This document shows, one piece after another, positions 42,471-50,687 of a stretch of 64,000 nt of DNA. The stretch is from JAEUJM01 sp041918615 (GTDB lineage: Bacteria; Actinomycetota; Acidimicrobiia; Acidimicrobiales; DATDAH01), in the NCBI GenBank assembly GCA_041918615.1, contig JAYRVH010000013.1:1-64000 (forward strand), written 5' to 3'. The notes below the pieces were generated by a model. It had not been told where the DNA came from and ran no database searches. It worked only from the letters and a program-made list of their open reading frames with translations. Made by a program: the position numbers and the translations under genes. Position 1 is the stretch's first letter, and each line of letters begins with the position of its first letter.

Positions 42471-43682
42471 TTACGACGGGAACACCACGGGGTACCGGCC
42501 CCAATAGCCGCGGGTGTTCTCGGGGTCGACGAACGGGGGGTCGCCAGGATCGGGGCGCACGCCCCGGTCGAGCGCGGCGCGGACGGCCACCGGCACCAGG
42601 CCGTACAGATGGTCGTCGCTGACGCCGGCGCCCATCGGGTCGACGCCGGCGGCGAGGTCCTGGCCGATGCAGGCGTGCATGCCCAGGCCGAAGCTGAGCC
42701 CCCACGGGGCGACCCCGCCCGGCAACGCACGGTGCGGGTCGAACCGGTCGGCATCGGGTCCGAACACCGACGGGTCACGGTTCACCGCCATGAGGTCGAT
42801 GACAAGGCGCGCGCCCTCCGGAACGTGGACGGGGCCCGGGAGGTCGACGTCGGCGAGGGCCCACCGCATCGCGATCGGGCTCGAAGGCTGCAGGCGAACC
42901 GTCTCGTGGACGCATCGCTGGAGGAAGGCGAGGTCGGTGCAGGCCCGGTCGTGGTCCTCGGGCCGCTCCTCGATCATCGAGAACACGTTGTGGATCGTCC
43001 GGACGAACGCCGTGGCGCTGGTGTGCGCCCCGGCGAGCAGGAAGAAGCAGGTCTCCCGCAGGACCACGTCGGGCGGGAGGTGCAGGTCGTCCTGGTTGCG
43101 CAGCAGGGTGGTCAGCACGTCCGTCGGCAGCTCGCGCTCGTCGACGTCGCCGCCGGCGACCGATTCGAGAAGCGACCGGCGACGCGCGATCGACGGGACC
43201 AGGAACTCGGCGTCGAACGCCGCCAACGCGTTGGCCACCTCGGCGCGCTTGGCGTCGCGGTCACCGGTGTAGTGCGCCAGGGTGGCCCCCTCGATGAACA
43301 GCATCAGGTACGAGTAGAGCTCGAGCGTCTCCTCGGGGGTGCCCGCCGGCCGATCGACCCCCGCGGTGAAGGCGGCCAGGTTCATCATCATCTCGTGGCT
43401 GAGGCTCACCAGCTCGGCGCGGCCCCGTTCGACGTGGGGGGCGAGCGTGCGCTCGACCACCGGCGGGAAGAACTCGCGCTCGTACCGGGCGTGCGTGTCC
43501 TTGCGGAACAGGCGGTTCTCGAGCCGCCGGCGGGCACGGTGCTCGTCGCCGTGCAGGTTCACCAGCACGTCGGCCATCACGACCTCACCCTCGTCGTAGA
43601 GGGCCTGGCGCAGATCCTTCCGGCGGTAGGCCTCGCGCGCCTGCTCGTAGGTCGAGACGGTGACGACGACGGGCTCGGTCAT
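42471..43682 (-). CDS. Cytochrome P450
   Basis: A 403-residue soluble P450. The I-helix contains AGAHTSATAF, the K-helix ExxR is ETVRLQP, and the haem Cys motif is FGLGMHACIGQ. Length and form match bacterial class I P450s that need a ferredoxin, not encoded here. The N-terminal 80 residues include the HGDEHRARRRL W-helix region. ATG 43682 overlaps the ThuA stop (ATGA). It probably hydroxylates the pathway substrate along with the Rieske enzyme. Confidence 0.92.
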   Translation of the reverse strand: MTEPVVVTVSTYEQAREAYRRKDLRQALYDEGEVVMADVLVNLHGDEHRARRRLENRLFRKDTHARYEREFFPPVVERTLAPHVERGRAELVSLSHEMMMNLAAFTAGVDRPAGTPEETLELYSYLMLFIEGATLAHYTGDRDAKRAEVANALAAFDAEFLVPSIARRRSLLESVAGGDVDERELPTDVLTTLLRNQDDLHLPPDVVLRETCFFLLAGAHTSATAFVRTIHNVFSMIEERPEDHDRACTDLAFLQRCVHETVRLQPSSPIAMRWALADVDLPGPVHVPEGARLVIDLMAVNRDPSVFGPDADRFDPHRALPGGVAPWGLSFGLGMHACIGQDLAAGVDPMGAGVSDDHLYGLVPVAVRAALDRGVRPDPGDPPFVDPENTRGYWGRYPVVFPS

Positions 43683-44380
43683 CGGCGCCCCTCCTCACCC
43701 AGGGCCCACCGGGCGCCCCTGCGCAGGATGCAGGCATTGGCCGGATGAGCGCATGCCTCCACCGAATGTCCGAGCAGGCTCGTCACGACCCGCCCCTCCC
43801 CCACCTGTCGGGCCCAGAGCAGCGGATGGGCCCGCCCACCGTGGTCCCCGGTGAGCAACGCCACCAGGTCGGGCTCCTCGTCGAGGAAGCCGTAGACCTC
43901 GTCCACCACGCTGAACGACTCGAGACCCTCCGTCATCGGGTGCCGGCGCCCGGCCTCGGTGACCGTGACGGTGACCTCGGCCACCGGTGGGTGCGACGAG
44001 CGGTCCCAGTCCCACGACGCGCCGACGATCGAGTGCCAGGCCGGGTGGGCATCGAAGCACACGACCGCGGTGTGCAGGGCCAGCAGGCCGCCGCCGCGTC
44101 GCACGTGGCCGGCCAGGGCCTCGGCCTCGTCGTCACGCAGCGTGAAGGACCATTCGTCGCGGAGGTCGCCGTAGCGCTCGGCGCCCATCTGCCAACGGAG
44201 CGCATTGACGGTGACGAGGTCCCAGGTGGCCCTCGGGTCGACCAGCCGCTCGAACGCCTCGTGCAGGTCGTCGACCACGAACGACTCGACGCCGTCGGGC
44301 GCCAGCGTCTCGGCCAGCCTCGCCGAGGTCGCGGCGAGATCGTGGGTGGGGCCGCCCGAGAGCACCAGGTTGGTGGTCAC
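43679..44380 (-). CDS. ThuA-like domain protein
   Basis: A 233-residue protein of the ThuA/class I glutamine amidotransferase-like fold, described for trehalose utilisation and glycoside-linked catabolic clusters. Recognisable parts are LVLSGGPTHDL, GGGLLALHTAVVCFD and VVDEVYGFLDEE, then RVVTSLLGHSVEAC. The classical nucleophile Cys of glutaminases is not in the expected place. GTG 44380 overlaps the SDR stop (GTGA). Specific role unknown. Confidence 0.78.
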   Translation of the reverse strand: MTTNLVLSGGPTHDLAATSARLAETLAPDGVESFVVDDLHEAFERLVDPRATWDLVTVNALRWQMGAERYGDLRDEWSFTLRDDEAEALAGHVRRGGGLLALHTAVVCFDAHPAWHSIVGASWDWDRSSHPPVAEVTVTVTEAGRRHPMTEGLESFSVVDEVYGFLDEEPDLVALLTGDHGGRAHPLLWARQVGEGRVVTSLLGHSVEACAHPANACILRRGARWALGEEGRR

Positions 44381-45198
44381 GGTCGCCCCTGCTCGGCGCC
44401 CGGATCGTCGGTAGGACCGATCGAGTCGACCGCCCGGGGCCGTGGGAGCGTCGCGATCACGCTGGCGGTCACTCCCCCGTCGACGAGCAACTCCGTGCCG
44501 TTGACGTAGGCGGCGGTATCGGACAGCAGGAAGACCACGACCCCGGCCACGTCGGCGGCGGTGCCCAGTCGACCGAGCGGCACGCGCCCGGCCCGCCGTT
44601 CGCGGATGTCGGCGTCCGCGTAGATCGGTTCGGACATCCCGGCGTCGATGAGGCCGGGCGCCACTGCGTTGCATCGGATCTGCTGTGGTCCCCACTCGAT
44701 CGCCATCTGCCGGGTGAGCAGGGCCACGCCGGCCTTGGTGGCCCCGTAGGCGCCGGCGTTCGGGCCGGCGGCGACGCCGTTCATGGAGGTGACCGTGACG
44801 ATGGCACCCGCCGACCCGGAGCCGATCATCCGACGGGCGACGGCCCGAGCCGTGAGGAAGGTACCGGTGAGGTTGACCTCGACGACCGCGCGCCAGTCGG
44901 CCGCGTCGAGGGTGGCCAATGGCCCGAAGCGCACGATGCCGGCGTTGCACACCAGGCCGTCGGGAGCGTCGCGACCGGTCGCCGTCGTGAAGTCGTCGAG
45001 GGCCGCTTCGACGGTCGCCTCGTCGGTCGTGTCGGCGGTGAGGGCGACCGCCCCGGCGCCGAGCTCCCGGCAGACCCGCTCGGCCGCCTCGCCGTCGCGA
45101 TCGAGCACGCCGACCGTCCACCCCTCGGCGACGGCCGCACCCGCGATCGCCCTGCCCAGACCGTTGCCGGCGCCGGTGACCACGACGGTCCGGGTCAC
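44377..45198 (-). CDS. Short-chain dehydrogenase/reductase, classical type
   Basis: A 273-residue SDR with TGAGNGLG, CNAG, Ser in VTVTSMNG and the catalytic Tyr/Lys in YGATKAG. The C-terminal part LLVDGGVTAS is typical. It oxidises or reduces a secondary alcohol with NAD(P). The last 20 residues after the fold are low-complexity. GTG 45198 overlaps the amidohydrolase stop by 4 nt. Part of a tightly coupled catabolic operon. Confidence 0.9.
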   Translation of the reverse strand: MTRTVVVTGAGNGLGRAIAGAAVAEGWTVGVLDRDGEAAERVCRELGAGAVALTADTTDEATVEAALDDFTTATGRDAPDGLVCNAGIVRFGPLATLDAADWRAVVEVNLTGTFLTARAVARRMIGSGSAGAIVTVTSMNGVAAGPNAGAYGATKAGVALLTRQMAIEWGPQQIRCNAVAPGLIDAGMSEPIYADADIRERRAGRVPLGRLGTAADVAGVVVFLLSDTAAYVNGTELLVDGGVTASVIATLPRPRAVDSIGPTDDPGAEQGRP

Positions 45199-46541
45199 GG
45201 GTTGGCGATGTCCCAGGTGAGCGGCTGGGCCGACCAGAGACCGACCTTCTCACCGGGAAGAGCCCGGCGCTCGGGCCACGGCCGGTCGAGGTCGACCGGG
45301 CGCCCACGCGAGATCACGTGGCGCAGGTTGGCACGGTCGGCGAGCACGCCGATGTCGGACGCCGGGTCGCCGTCGACCACGATCAGGTCCGCCGCGGCAC
45401 CCTCGGCAACGATGCCGACGGTGCCCTCGTCCATGCGAAGCGCCCTGGCGCCGTTGGCGGTGGCGCAGGTGATGGCCTCGATCGGGGTCAGGCCCATCTC
45501 GGCGACGAAGACCTCCATCTCACGGGCGTGCCAGTGCCCGTAGGGCGTGAGCGAGAATCCGCTCTCCGAACCACACAGCAGCGGGACCCCGGCGTCATGG
45601 GCCTTCCGCAGCATCGAGGCGGTCGCCGCGATCTCGCCCCGGAAGAGGTCGACCTGGGTGCTCAGGGCGCCCACCTTGTCGCCGTGGTCGGCGAGGTTGG
45701 CGAGGAAGGTGAAGGTGGGGGCGATGGCGCTGCCGGCCGCGACGACGGCTTCGAGCGCGGCCTCGTCGAGGTAGCTGGCATGCAGGATCAGGTCGACGCC
45801 GGCCTCGGCGGCCAGGCGGGTGGACTCGGCGTTGCGGCAGTGCGCCAGGGTCGGTGTGTCGAGGGCATGAGCGGTGTCGGTGACGGCACGCAACTCGTCG
45901 AGCGTCCACGCCGTCAACTCGCCGACATGGTTCGGCAGCGAGCCGGTGACGTGGATCTTGATCCAGTCGGCGCCGTACTTGATCTGCTGTCGTGTGACCC
46001 GAACCATCTCATCGCGGTCGCGCACGACCTGCGCATAGGCCGCGGTGCCCTCGTCGGGGATGAGGCGGCCGGCGGTCCCGCCCGCGGCGGTGAGGAGCGC
46101 GTTCATTCCCGCCGTCATCCGGGGGCCTTCGACGATGCCGGCGGCGATGGCGTCACGGAGTGCCGGGCCCACGTTCCACAGGCAGTCGGCGTCGAGGAAG
46201 CCGGTGACCCCGGCGAGGAGCAGCTTCGAGACGTTGAAGGCGGCGACGAGCGCGGCAGTGGACTGCTCTCGATGGAAGAACAGCTCGTCGTTGCTCGACG
46301 GCTCGCCGAAGGTGATGTGGCAGTGCGCGTCGATGAGCCCTGGCATGACCGTCAGCCCGGTGGCGTCGAGTCGCCCGGTGGCGTCGACCCGACCCGGTTC
46401 GGCCGCCAGGCGGGTCGCCTCGACGCCGACCGCCTCGATGCGGTCGCCGCTCACGAGCACGTCGGTTCCCGGCATCGGTTCGTCGCCGCGACCCGTGATC
46501 ACAGAGCCACCGGCGATCAACAGGCTGGTCGACGAGGTCAC
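45195..46541 (-). CDS. Amidohydrolase family protein (imidazolonepropionase-like)
   Basis: A 448-residue metal-dependent hydrolase. Metal ligands in GLIDAHCH, a carbamylated-Lys candidate in DWIKIHVTG, His in LAHCRN and LILHASYL, and a downstream acidic residue in CGSESG. The C-terminal small beta domain with GAAADLIVVDGDPASDI is typical of the imidazolonepropionase/prolidase-like group. GTG 46541 has GGGAGG upstream. First enzyme gene of the five-gene coupled operon ending with the ACMSD-type gene. Confidence 0.88.
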   Translation of the reverse strand: MTSSTSLLIAGGSVITGRGDEPMPGTDVLVSGDRIEAVGVEATRLAAEPGRVDATGRLDATGLTVMPGLIDAHCHITFGEPSSNDELFFHREQSTAALVAAFNVSKLLLAGVTGFLDADCLWNVGPALRDAIAAGIVEGPRMTAGMNALLTAAGGTAGRLIPDEGTAAYAQVVRDRDEMVRVTRQQIKYGADWIKIHVTGSLPNHVGELTAWTLDELRAVTDTAHALDTPTLAHCRNAESTRLAAEAGVDLILHASYLDEAALEAVVAAGSAIAPTFTFLANLADHGDKVGALSTQVDLFRGEIAATASMLRKAHDAGVPLLCGSESGFSLTPYGHWHAREMEVFVAEMGLTPIEAITCATANGARALRMDEGTVGIVAEGAAADLIVVDGDPASDIGVLADRANLRHVISRGRPVDLDRPWPERRALPGEKVGLWSAQPLTWDIANP

Positions 46542-46551
46542 GGTCCTCCCA

Positions 46552-47385
46552 CTACCAGTCGACCTCGGGGGTGGGCGGGAAGAGGTCGTCGCGCTCGGCC
46601 ATGAGGCGCTCGCAGTCCCAGTCGTCATCGACGGGGATCAAGATGATGGGGCTCTTGGTGAGATCGGGGTGTTGGGTCCACTCGGCCTGCGTGAGGAACG
46701 CGTCGTTCGTCGCGCCGATGATCAACTGCTCCGAGTCGTCGGTGACGACGCCGGTGAGCGACCCGTCGCCCTGCTCGTCCACCTCGTAGGCGAAGATCTC
46801 CCGCCGGGCGATGAACAGGTCGCCCTCGAGGTCCTCGGTCACGGTGACGTGCGCGGTCACCCCCGGGTTGCCGTCGTTGTCGTCATCGGCGATGCGAGGG
46901 TCGTCCGGATCGGTGGGGAGGGGGTCGTTGGCGGGATCCTCCAGGTCGACCCCGATGCCCGTGGGGGTTGCCGGCCGGGAGACGCGCGCGACGCCGTCCT
47001 CGGTGGTGAGGGTCACCGGTGTGGCGATCGGCGTGATCGCCGTGGTGGCGGCATCGGGCATCTCGACGGTGATCGGCTGGTCGCTGCGATGGTCGGCATG
47101 ACAGAAGGACTCCTGGGCCTGGAGCACACCGTCGACCACCGCCAGGTCGGTGAATCCGAAGCTGACGATCAGGGTCTTCATGTCGCTGCTCTCGTAGGCC
47201 ACCACGTCGTAGTGCGCGTACCGCCCGGCCAGCCGCTCGGCGACAGGATCGGGCTCGGAGCGCCCCACCGAGGTGCCGGGGGCGGCCTGCTCGGCCTCGC
47301 CGCTGGTGCAGCCGAGCAGCGGTACCAGGACGGCGCCCGACACGACCAGGGACACGATCGCTCTTGTTCGCCTCGTGCATGCCAT
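46552..47385 (-). CDS. Secreted lipoprotein of unknown function
   Basis: A 277-residue lipoprotein. The signal is RRTRAIVSLVVSGAVLVPLLGC with lipobox LLGC (Cys at about residue 26), so it should be anchored outside the membrane. The mature part is acidic with a DxDxDG-like calcium-type loop (DDDNDGNPG) but no recognised domain. ATG 47385 has GGAGGA upstream. The stop lies 10 nt before the amidohydrolase GTG, so it likely belongs to the operon, perhaps as a substrate-binding or sensing protein. Confidence 0.75.
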   Translation of the reverse strand: MACTRRTRAIVSLVVSGAVLVPLLGCTSGEAEQAAPGTSVGRSEPDPVAERLAGRYAHYDVVAYESSDMKTLIVSFGFTDLAVVDGVLQAQESFCHADHRSDQPITVEMPDAATTAITPIATPVTLTTEDGVARVSRPATPTGIGVDLEDPANDPLPTDPDDPRIADDDNDGNPGVTAHVTVTEDLEGDLFIARREIFAYEVDEQGDGSLTGVVTDDSEQLIIGATNDAFLTQAEWTQHPDLTKSPIILIPVDDDWDCERLMAERDDLFPPTPEVDW

Positions 47386-47412
47386 GGGATTCCTCCAGTC
47401 GACCGCAGGCAA

Positions 47413-47427
47413 GTTAACACCGTTCAT
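47413..47427. promoter_or_regulatory. AAC-N3-GTT operator candidate (site 3) before the lipoprotein-catabolic operon
   Basis: On the minus strand the sequence is ATGAACGGTGTTAAC, matching site 1 at 13 of 15 bases. As at site 1, a -10 candidate (TAACTT, minus strand, 47416-47411) overlaps the GTTAAC half. It lies 28 nt upstream of ATG 47385. Confidence 0.5.
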
Positions 47428-47436
47428 CATCGTCGG

Positions 47437-47832
47437 TCATTCAGGCGGGATACAGCACCACCCTCGATTGGCCAGCTCGGTGGCCATCACCCCGGCATCG
47501 AGGCGCACCGCCAGCTCTTCGTCGCGCTTCGTCCGACGGCGCTCAGCGCGGGCGTCGGAGGCTTCGACGGGCTTGCCGGAGGCCGTCGTGGCGCGTGCAG
47601 AACGATCGGCCTGAGCGCCCAGATGTCCCTCGACCGCCCCCTCGGCCTCGAGTCGCTCGATCAGCTCGTCGACCTCGGCCGTGGTGAACTTGCCGCCGGC
47701 CTGGCGCTGGGTGAGCCCGAACGGGTGGCGGGCCTCGCGGAACGAGTCGAAGCCGCGTTCCTCGAGCAGCGCGGCCAGCTCGGCCACCCGCCTCGCCGCC
47801 GCGGGCGGACCCGATACCTGTCCGAAGGCCAT
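47437..47832 (-). CDS. Small protein of unknown function
   Basis: A 131-residue soluble, charged protein with predicted helices (RRVAELAALLEERGFDSFREARHPFG, VDELIERLEAEGAVEGH) that look like a winged-helix or HTH-like segment in the middle (GLTQRQAGGKFTTAEVDELIERL), but no definite family. It contains a C-terminal CCIPPE. It lies on the minus strand upstream of the site 3 operon and downstream of the DUF6777 lipoprotein. Function unknown. Confidence 0.6.
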   Translation of the reverse strand: MAFGQVSGPPAAARRVAELAALLEERGFDSFREARHPFGLTQRQAGGKFTTAEVDELIERLEAEGAVEGHLGAQADRSARATTASGKPVEASDARAERRRTKRDEELAVRLDAGVMATELANRGWCCIPPE

Positions 47833-47938
47833 CGCGACAACCTACGCAGCCCCGGTGACAATCAGGTCGATGGCCTTCGGCGAGCAACAGCGGGGGCGAG
47901 GACGGTGGTCTCCCCCGCCCCCGCCTTCGGCGAGCCCG

Positions 47939-49201
47939 TCAGAAGTCGCCGGAGGTGTCCGGCGGGGCCTCGGTGGCTGGTGGGACGGTGTCACCCGGGA
48001 TCGTGTCACCCGGGATCGTGTCACCAGGGATCGTGTCGCCCGGGATCGTGGTGTCGCCGCCGGGGATGGTGGTGCTGGTACTGCAGGCCGGGGCGCCCGT
48101 CAGGTCGGTGCCGTCGGTCACGCACGCGGTGGTCGTGGTGGTCGACGGGTCATCGGTGACGCCCATGCCGCCGCTCCCGGCTTCGACGGGTGCGAGGACG
48201 CCGGTCACGATGTCCACTGCGTCGAAGGTCTCGACGGGCTGGGCGGCCGGCTCGACCACCTGGAACGGGAAGATGCTTCCGACGAGGTCGTCGATGACCT
48301 GCCAGGGCGGCCTGGTGACGATGGGGTCGACCAGCACCGCACAGAAGATCGGCGGCAGGAATGGTGGGCAGTTGGGCGCGACCACCGGCGGGGGGGCCGT
48401 CGGCGGGACCGCCGTGGTGGAGGTCGTCGAGGTCGATGTCGTCGAGGTCGACGTGGACGTCGAAGAAGTCGAGGTGGACGTGGAGGTGGACGTCGAGGTG
48501 GACGTCGAGGTGGACGTCGAGGTCGACGTCGAGGTCGACGTCGTCGTCGGCACCTGCACGCCCGGCGGCGGCCGGTAGGAGCTCGGCGGCAGGAGCGGGT
48601 TCCCGCAGGCGCACCGGGCGCGGGGCACGCCCTGGGCGTCGATCAGCACGGCCGTGCCCCGCTGGAGGAGCGCCAGGAAGGGGACGGCCTGGCCGTCCTG
48701 GTAACCGTGGTTGGTCACCAGGGTGTCCTGGGTCAGGAGCAGGGGCGTGAGGCCGTTGATGTAGTCGGGGATCTGGGCCGGGTCGATGCCCTGCACCTCG
48801 GCCCACGCGGCCCCCTTGTCGGTGTCCGAGGTGAGGAAGTCGATCAGCTGCTGCTTGTCGCACTGGGTCTGGTTCTCGGTGCCCCCGTACAGGCCGACCG
48901 TGTCGCCGGCGACGGCCACGGGCTGGGCAACCGTTGCGGGCGCTGTGGTGGCGGGCTGGCCCCGCTTGTTGCCCGTCGTCGTGGCGGGCACGCCGTTCTC
49001 CGCGAAGGACTCCACGGCATCACTGGGAAGGGTCGCCACCGAGTCGGTGAAGGGGGACGGCCCGTTGTCGCTGATGGACTGGGCCTCGAAGAAGGGGATC
49101 TCGGCGTTCTCGTCCCCGCCGCTGCTGCAGGCAGCCAGCGTGGCGACCAGCGTGAAGGCGAGGAAGACGATGGCAGATGTGCGGGCGATGCTTGTGCGCA
49201 T
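47939..49201 (-). CDS. DUF6777 lipoprotein with Thr-Ser repeat linker
   Basis: A 420-residue lipoprotein, paralogous to the protein at 10610. The signal peptide ends TLVATLAAC (lipobox Cys about residue 25). The DUF6777 domain (about 100-205) has GLYGGTENQTQCD, DTLVTNHGY and the Cys pair in VPRARCACGNPL. A long Thr-Ser dipeptide repeat (about 218-265) and a C-terminal PGDTI repeat (four copies) follow; such linkers usually span the cell wall. A region from about 280 to 350 (CPPFLPPIFCAVLVDP) is unrecognised. An inverted repeat lies in its leader. Confidence 0.78.
   Translation of the reverse strand: MRTSIARTSAIVFLAFTLVATLAACSSGGDENAEIPFFEAQSISDNGPSPFTDSVATLPSDAVESFAENGVPATTTGNKRGQPATTAPATVAQPVAVAGDTVGLYGGTENQTQCDKQQLIDFLTSDTDKGAAWAEVQGIDPAQIPDYINGLTPLLLTQDTLVTNHGYQDGQAVPFLALLQRGTAVLIDAQGVPRARCACGNPLLPPSSYRPPPGVQVPTTTSTSTSTSTSTSTSTSTSTSTSTSTSSTSTSTSTTSTSTTSTTAVPPTAPPPVVAPNCPPFLPPIFCAVLVDPIVTRPPWQVIDDLVGSIFPFQVVEPAAQPVETFDAVDIVTGVLAPVEAGSGGMGVTDDPSTTTTTACVTDGTDLTGAPACSTSTTIPGGDTTIPGDTIPGDTIPGDTIPGDTVPPATEAPPDTSGDF
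47992..48050. repeat. Four-copy 15-bp tandem repeat coding PGDTI
   Basis: The 15-bp unit, beginning CCCGGGATCGTGTCA on the plus strand with small changes, encodes a five-residue period PGDTI near the C-terminus of the lipoprotein. In-frame unit length means copy changes would preserve the reading frame. Confidence 0.8.
48423..48543. repeat. Six-base-period repeat coding a Thr-Ser linker
   Basis: A run of GTCGAG/GTGGAC/GTCGAC-type units on the plus strand encodes alternating Thr and Ser in the minus-strand lipoprotein. Units are multiples of six bases, so length changes keep frame. Simple sequence of this kind is prone to slippage. Confidence 0.85.
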
Positions 49202-49240
49202 GACGACTCCAGGGTTGTGGCCGTCGGGCTGGAGCTTCCC

Positions 49241-49283
49241 CCGAGCGACCAGTCTCGGTCACTCCCATCGGGCTGTCGCTCGG
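49241..49283 (-). promoter_or_regulatory. Inverted repeat in the leader of the DUF6777 lipoprotein gene
   Basis: CCGAGCGAC (49241-49249) and GTCGCTCGG (49275-49283) are perfect complements with a 25-nt loop, 40 nt before ATG 49201 on the minus strand. A structured leader or operator is possible. It does not match a riboswitch that I recognise. The rest of the 49202-49550 gap has no gene that I can support. Confidence 0.35.
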
Positions 49284-49550
49284 ACTCGCCTATCCGTGCC
49301 CTCGGTTGACATCGCCCGGTTGGACCCTGGCGATTCCGAGACCTGAGTGGTTGAGCAGGTTCTACCAGGTAACGGCCCACGGCGCTTCGGATAGTGGGAA
49401 CGCTCCCGGCAGGGCGCCCGTTCCGGCGCAACCGGCGGGACGGTACCCTGAGCGCCGCAAGCCCAACTTAGCGGGGACCTCTCGTTGACTGTGGCCGAAT
49501 TCGGCCAGCACCACTCGGTCGCCTCCTCTGAGCCCTACTCGAGGAGTGAC

Positions 49551-50687
49551 ATGTCCACCGATACCCTTTTCTCGTCATCGAGCGCGCCCGTCGCACCCGA
49601 CCGAACGCCAACAGCCGTGGTGTACTGCGAGGCGAACTTCGGCGACCTGGACGGCAAGACCGCCAACGGGCTCGTCCGCCACTCTGAACGGTACGAGATC
49701 CTCTCGGTCATCGACAGTGAGAAGTCAGGTCTCGACGCGGGCGTCGTCCTCGACGAGAAGCCGAACGGCATCGCCGTGTGCCGCGACCTCGCTGACGCAC
49801 TCGCCCACGCCGGCGGCATCCCTGACTACTTCATCTTCGGCGTGGCCCCATCGAGCGGCATGCTGTCGGAACAGGAGCGCGGCGTCGTGCTCGAGGCCAT
49901 CGCCCACGGGATGAACGTCGTGAACGGGCTCCACGAGTTCTTGAACGACGACCCCGAGTTCGTAGCGGCCGCCATGGCCGGCAACGTGGAGATACTCGAC
50001 GTCCGCAGGCCCCGCCCGAAGAAGGACCTGCGGATGTTCACCGGCCGCATCGCGGTAGTCACCTGCCCACGCATCGCCGTGCTGGGCACCGACGGCGCCA
50101 TCGGCAAGCGCACCACCGCCACCGTTCTCACGAGCGCCCTCAATGCCTGCGGCGTGAAGGCGGTCCTGGTCGGCACCGGCCAGACCGGCCTGATCCAGGG
50201 GGCCCGTCACGGCATCGCCCTCGACGCCATCCCTTCACAGTTCTGTTCGGGCGAGATGGAGGCCGCGGTCATCGAGGCGTTCGAGCACGAGAGGCCCGAC
50301 GTGATCATCATCGAAGGCCAGGGCGCCCTGAGCCACCCCGCCTATCTGACCTCGACCTTCATCCTTCGGGGAAGCCGACCGGACGGCGTCGTGTTGCAGC
50401 ACGCTCCCGCACGCACCCATCTCGGCGACTTCGGCGCGTTCCCGATGCCGACCCCGGAGGCCGAGATCGACCTCATCGAGACCTTCGCCGACACGAAGGT
50501 CATCGGCCTCACCATCAACCACGAGAACATGACCGACGCCGAGGTCACCACCGCCATCGAGCGCTACGAGTCCGAGCTCGGCATCCCCGCGACCGATGCG
50601 CTGACGCGCCCGACCGAGCGCCTGGTGGAGATGGTGCTGATGGCGTTCCCCGAGCTCCAGGAGCACCTCGCCGCCGCGGCCCGATGA
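49551..50687 (+). CDS. DUF1611 family P-loop protein
   Basis: A 378-residue protein with a DUF1611 fold: an N-terminal Rossmann-like domain (PDYFIFGVAPSSGMLS) and a C-terminal P-loop-like domain (RIAVLGTDGAIGKRTTATVL, IIIEGQGALSHPAY). Some DUF1611 proteins (DgcN) have been reported to act in D-glutamate catabolism. ATG 49551 was chosen for its GAGGAG at 49541-49546; the frame extends upstream to TTG 49485. The stop overlaps the racemase ATG (ATGA), a strong functional link to amino-acid racemisation. Confidence 0.85.
   Translation: MSTDTLFSSSSAPVAPDRTPTAVVYCEANFGDLDGKTANGLVRHSERYEILSVIDSEKSGLDAGVVLDEKPNGIAVCRDLADALAHAGGIPDYFIFGVAPSSGMLSEQERGVVLEAIAHGMNVVNGLHEFLNDDPEFVAAAMAGNVEILDVRRPRPKKDLRMFTGRIAVVTCPRIAVLGTDGAIGKRTTATVLTSALNACGVKAVLVGTGQTGLIQGARHGIALDAIPSQFCSGEMEAAVIEAFEHERPDVIIIEGQGALSHPAYLTSTFILRGSRPDGVVLQHAPARTHLGDFGAFPMPTPEAEIDLIETFADTKVIGLTINHENMTDAEVTTAIERYESELGIPATDALTRPTERLVEMVLMAFPELQEHLAAAAR

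Noticed and set aside
48423..48543. CRISPR-like array
   Set aside because: The repeat has a six-base period and codes for Thr-Ser in a lipoprotein; there are no spacers and no cas genes anywhere in the window.
49241..49283. Possible riboswitch in the leader of the DUF6777 lipoprotein
   Set aside because: Only a simple inverted repeat; none of the conserved cores I know (c-di-AMP, cobalamin, glycine, SAM, c-di-GMP) is present.
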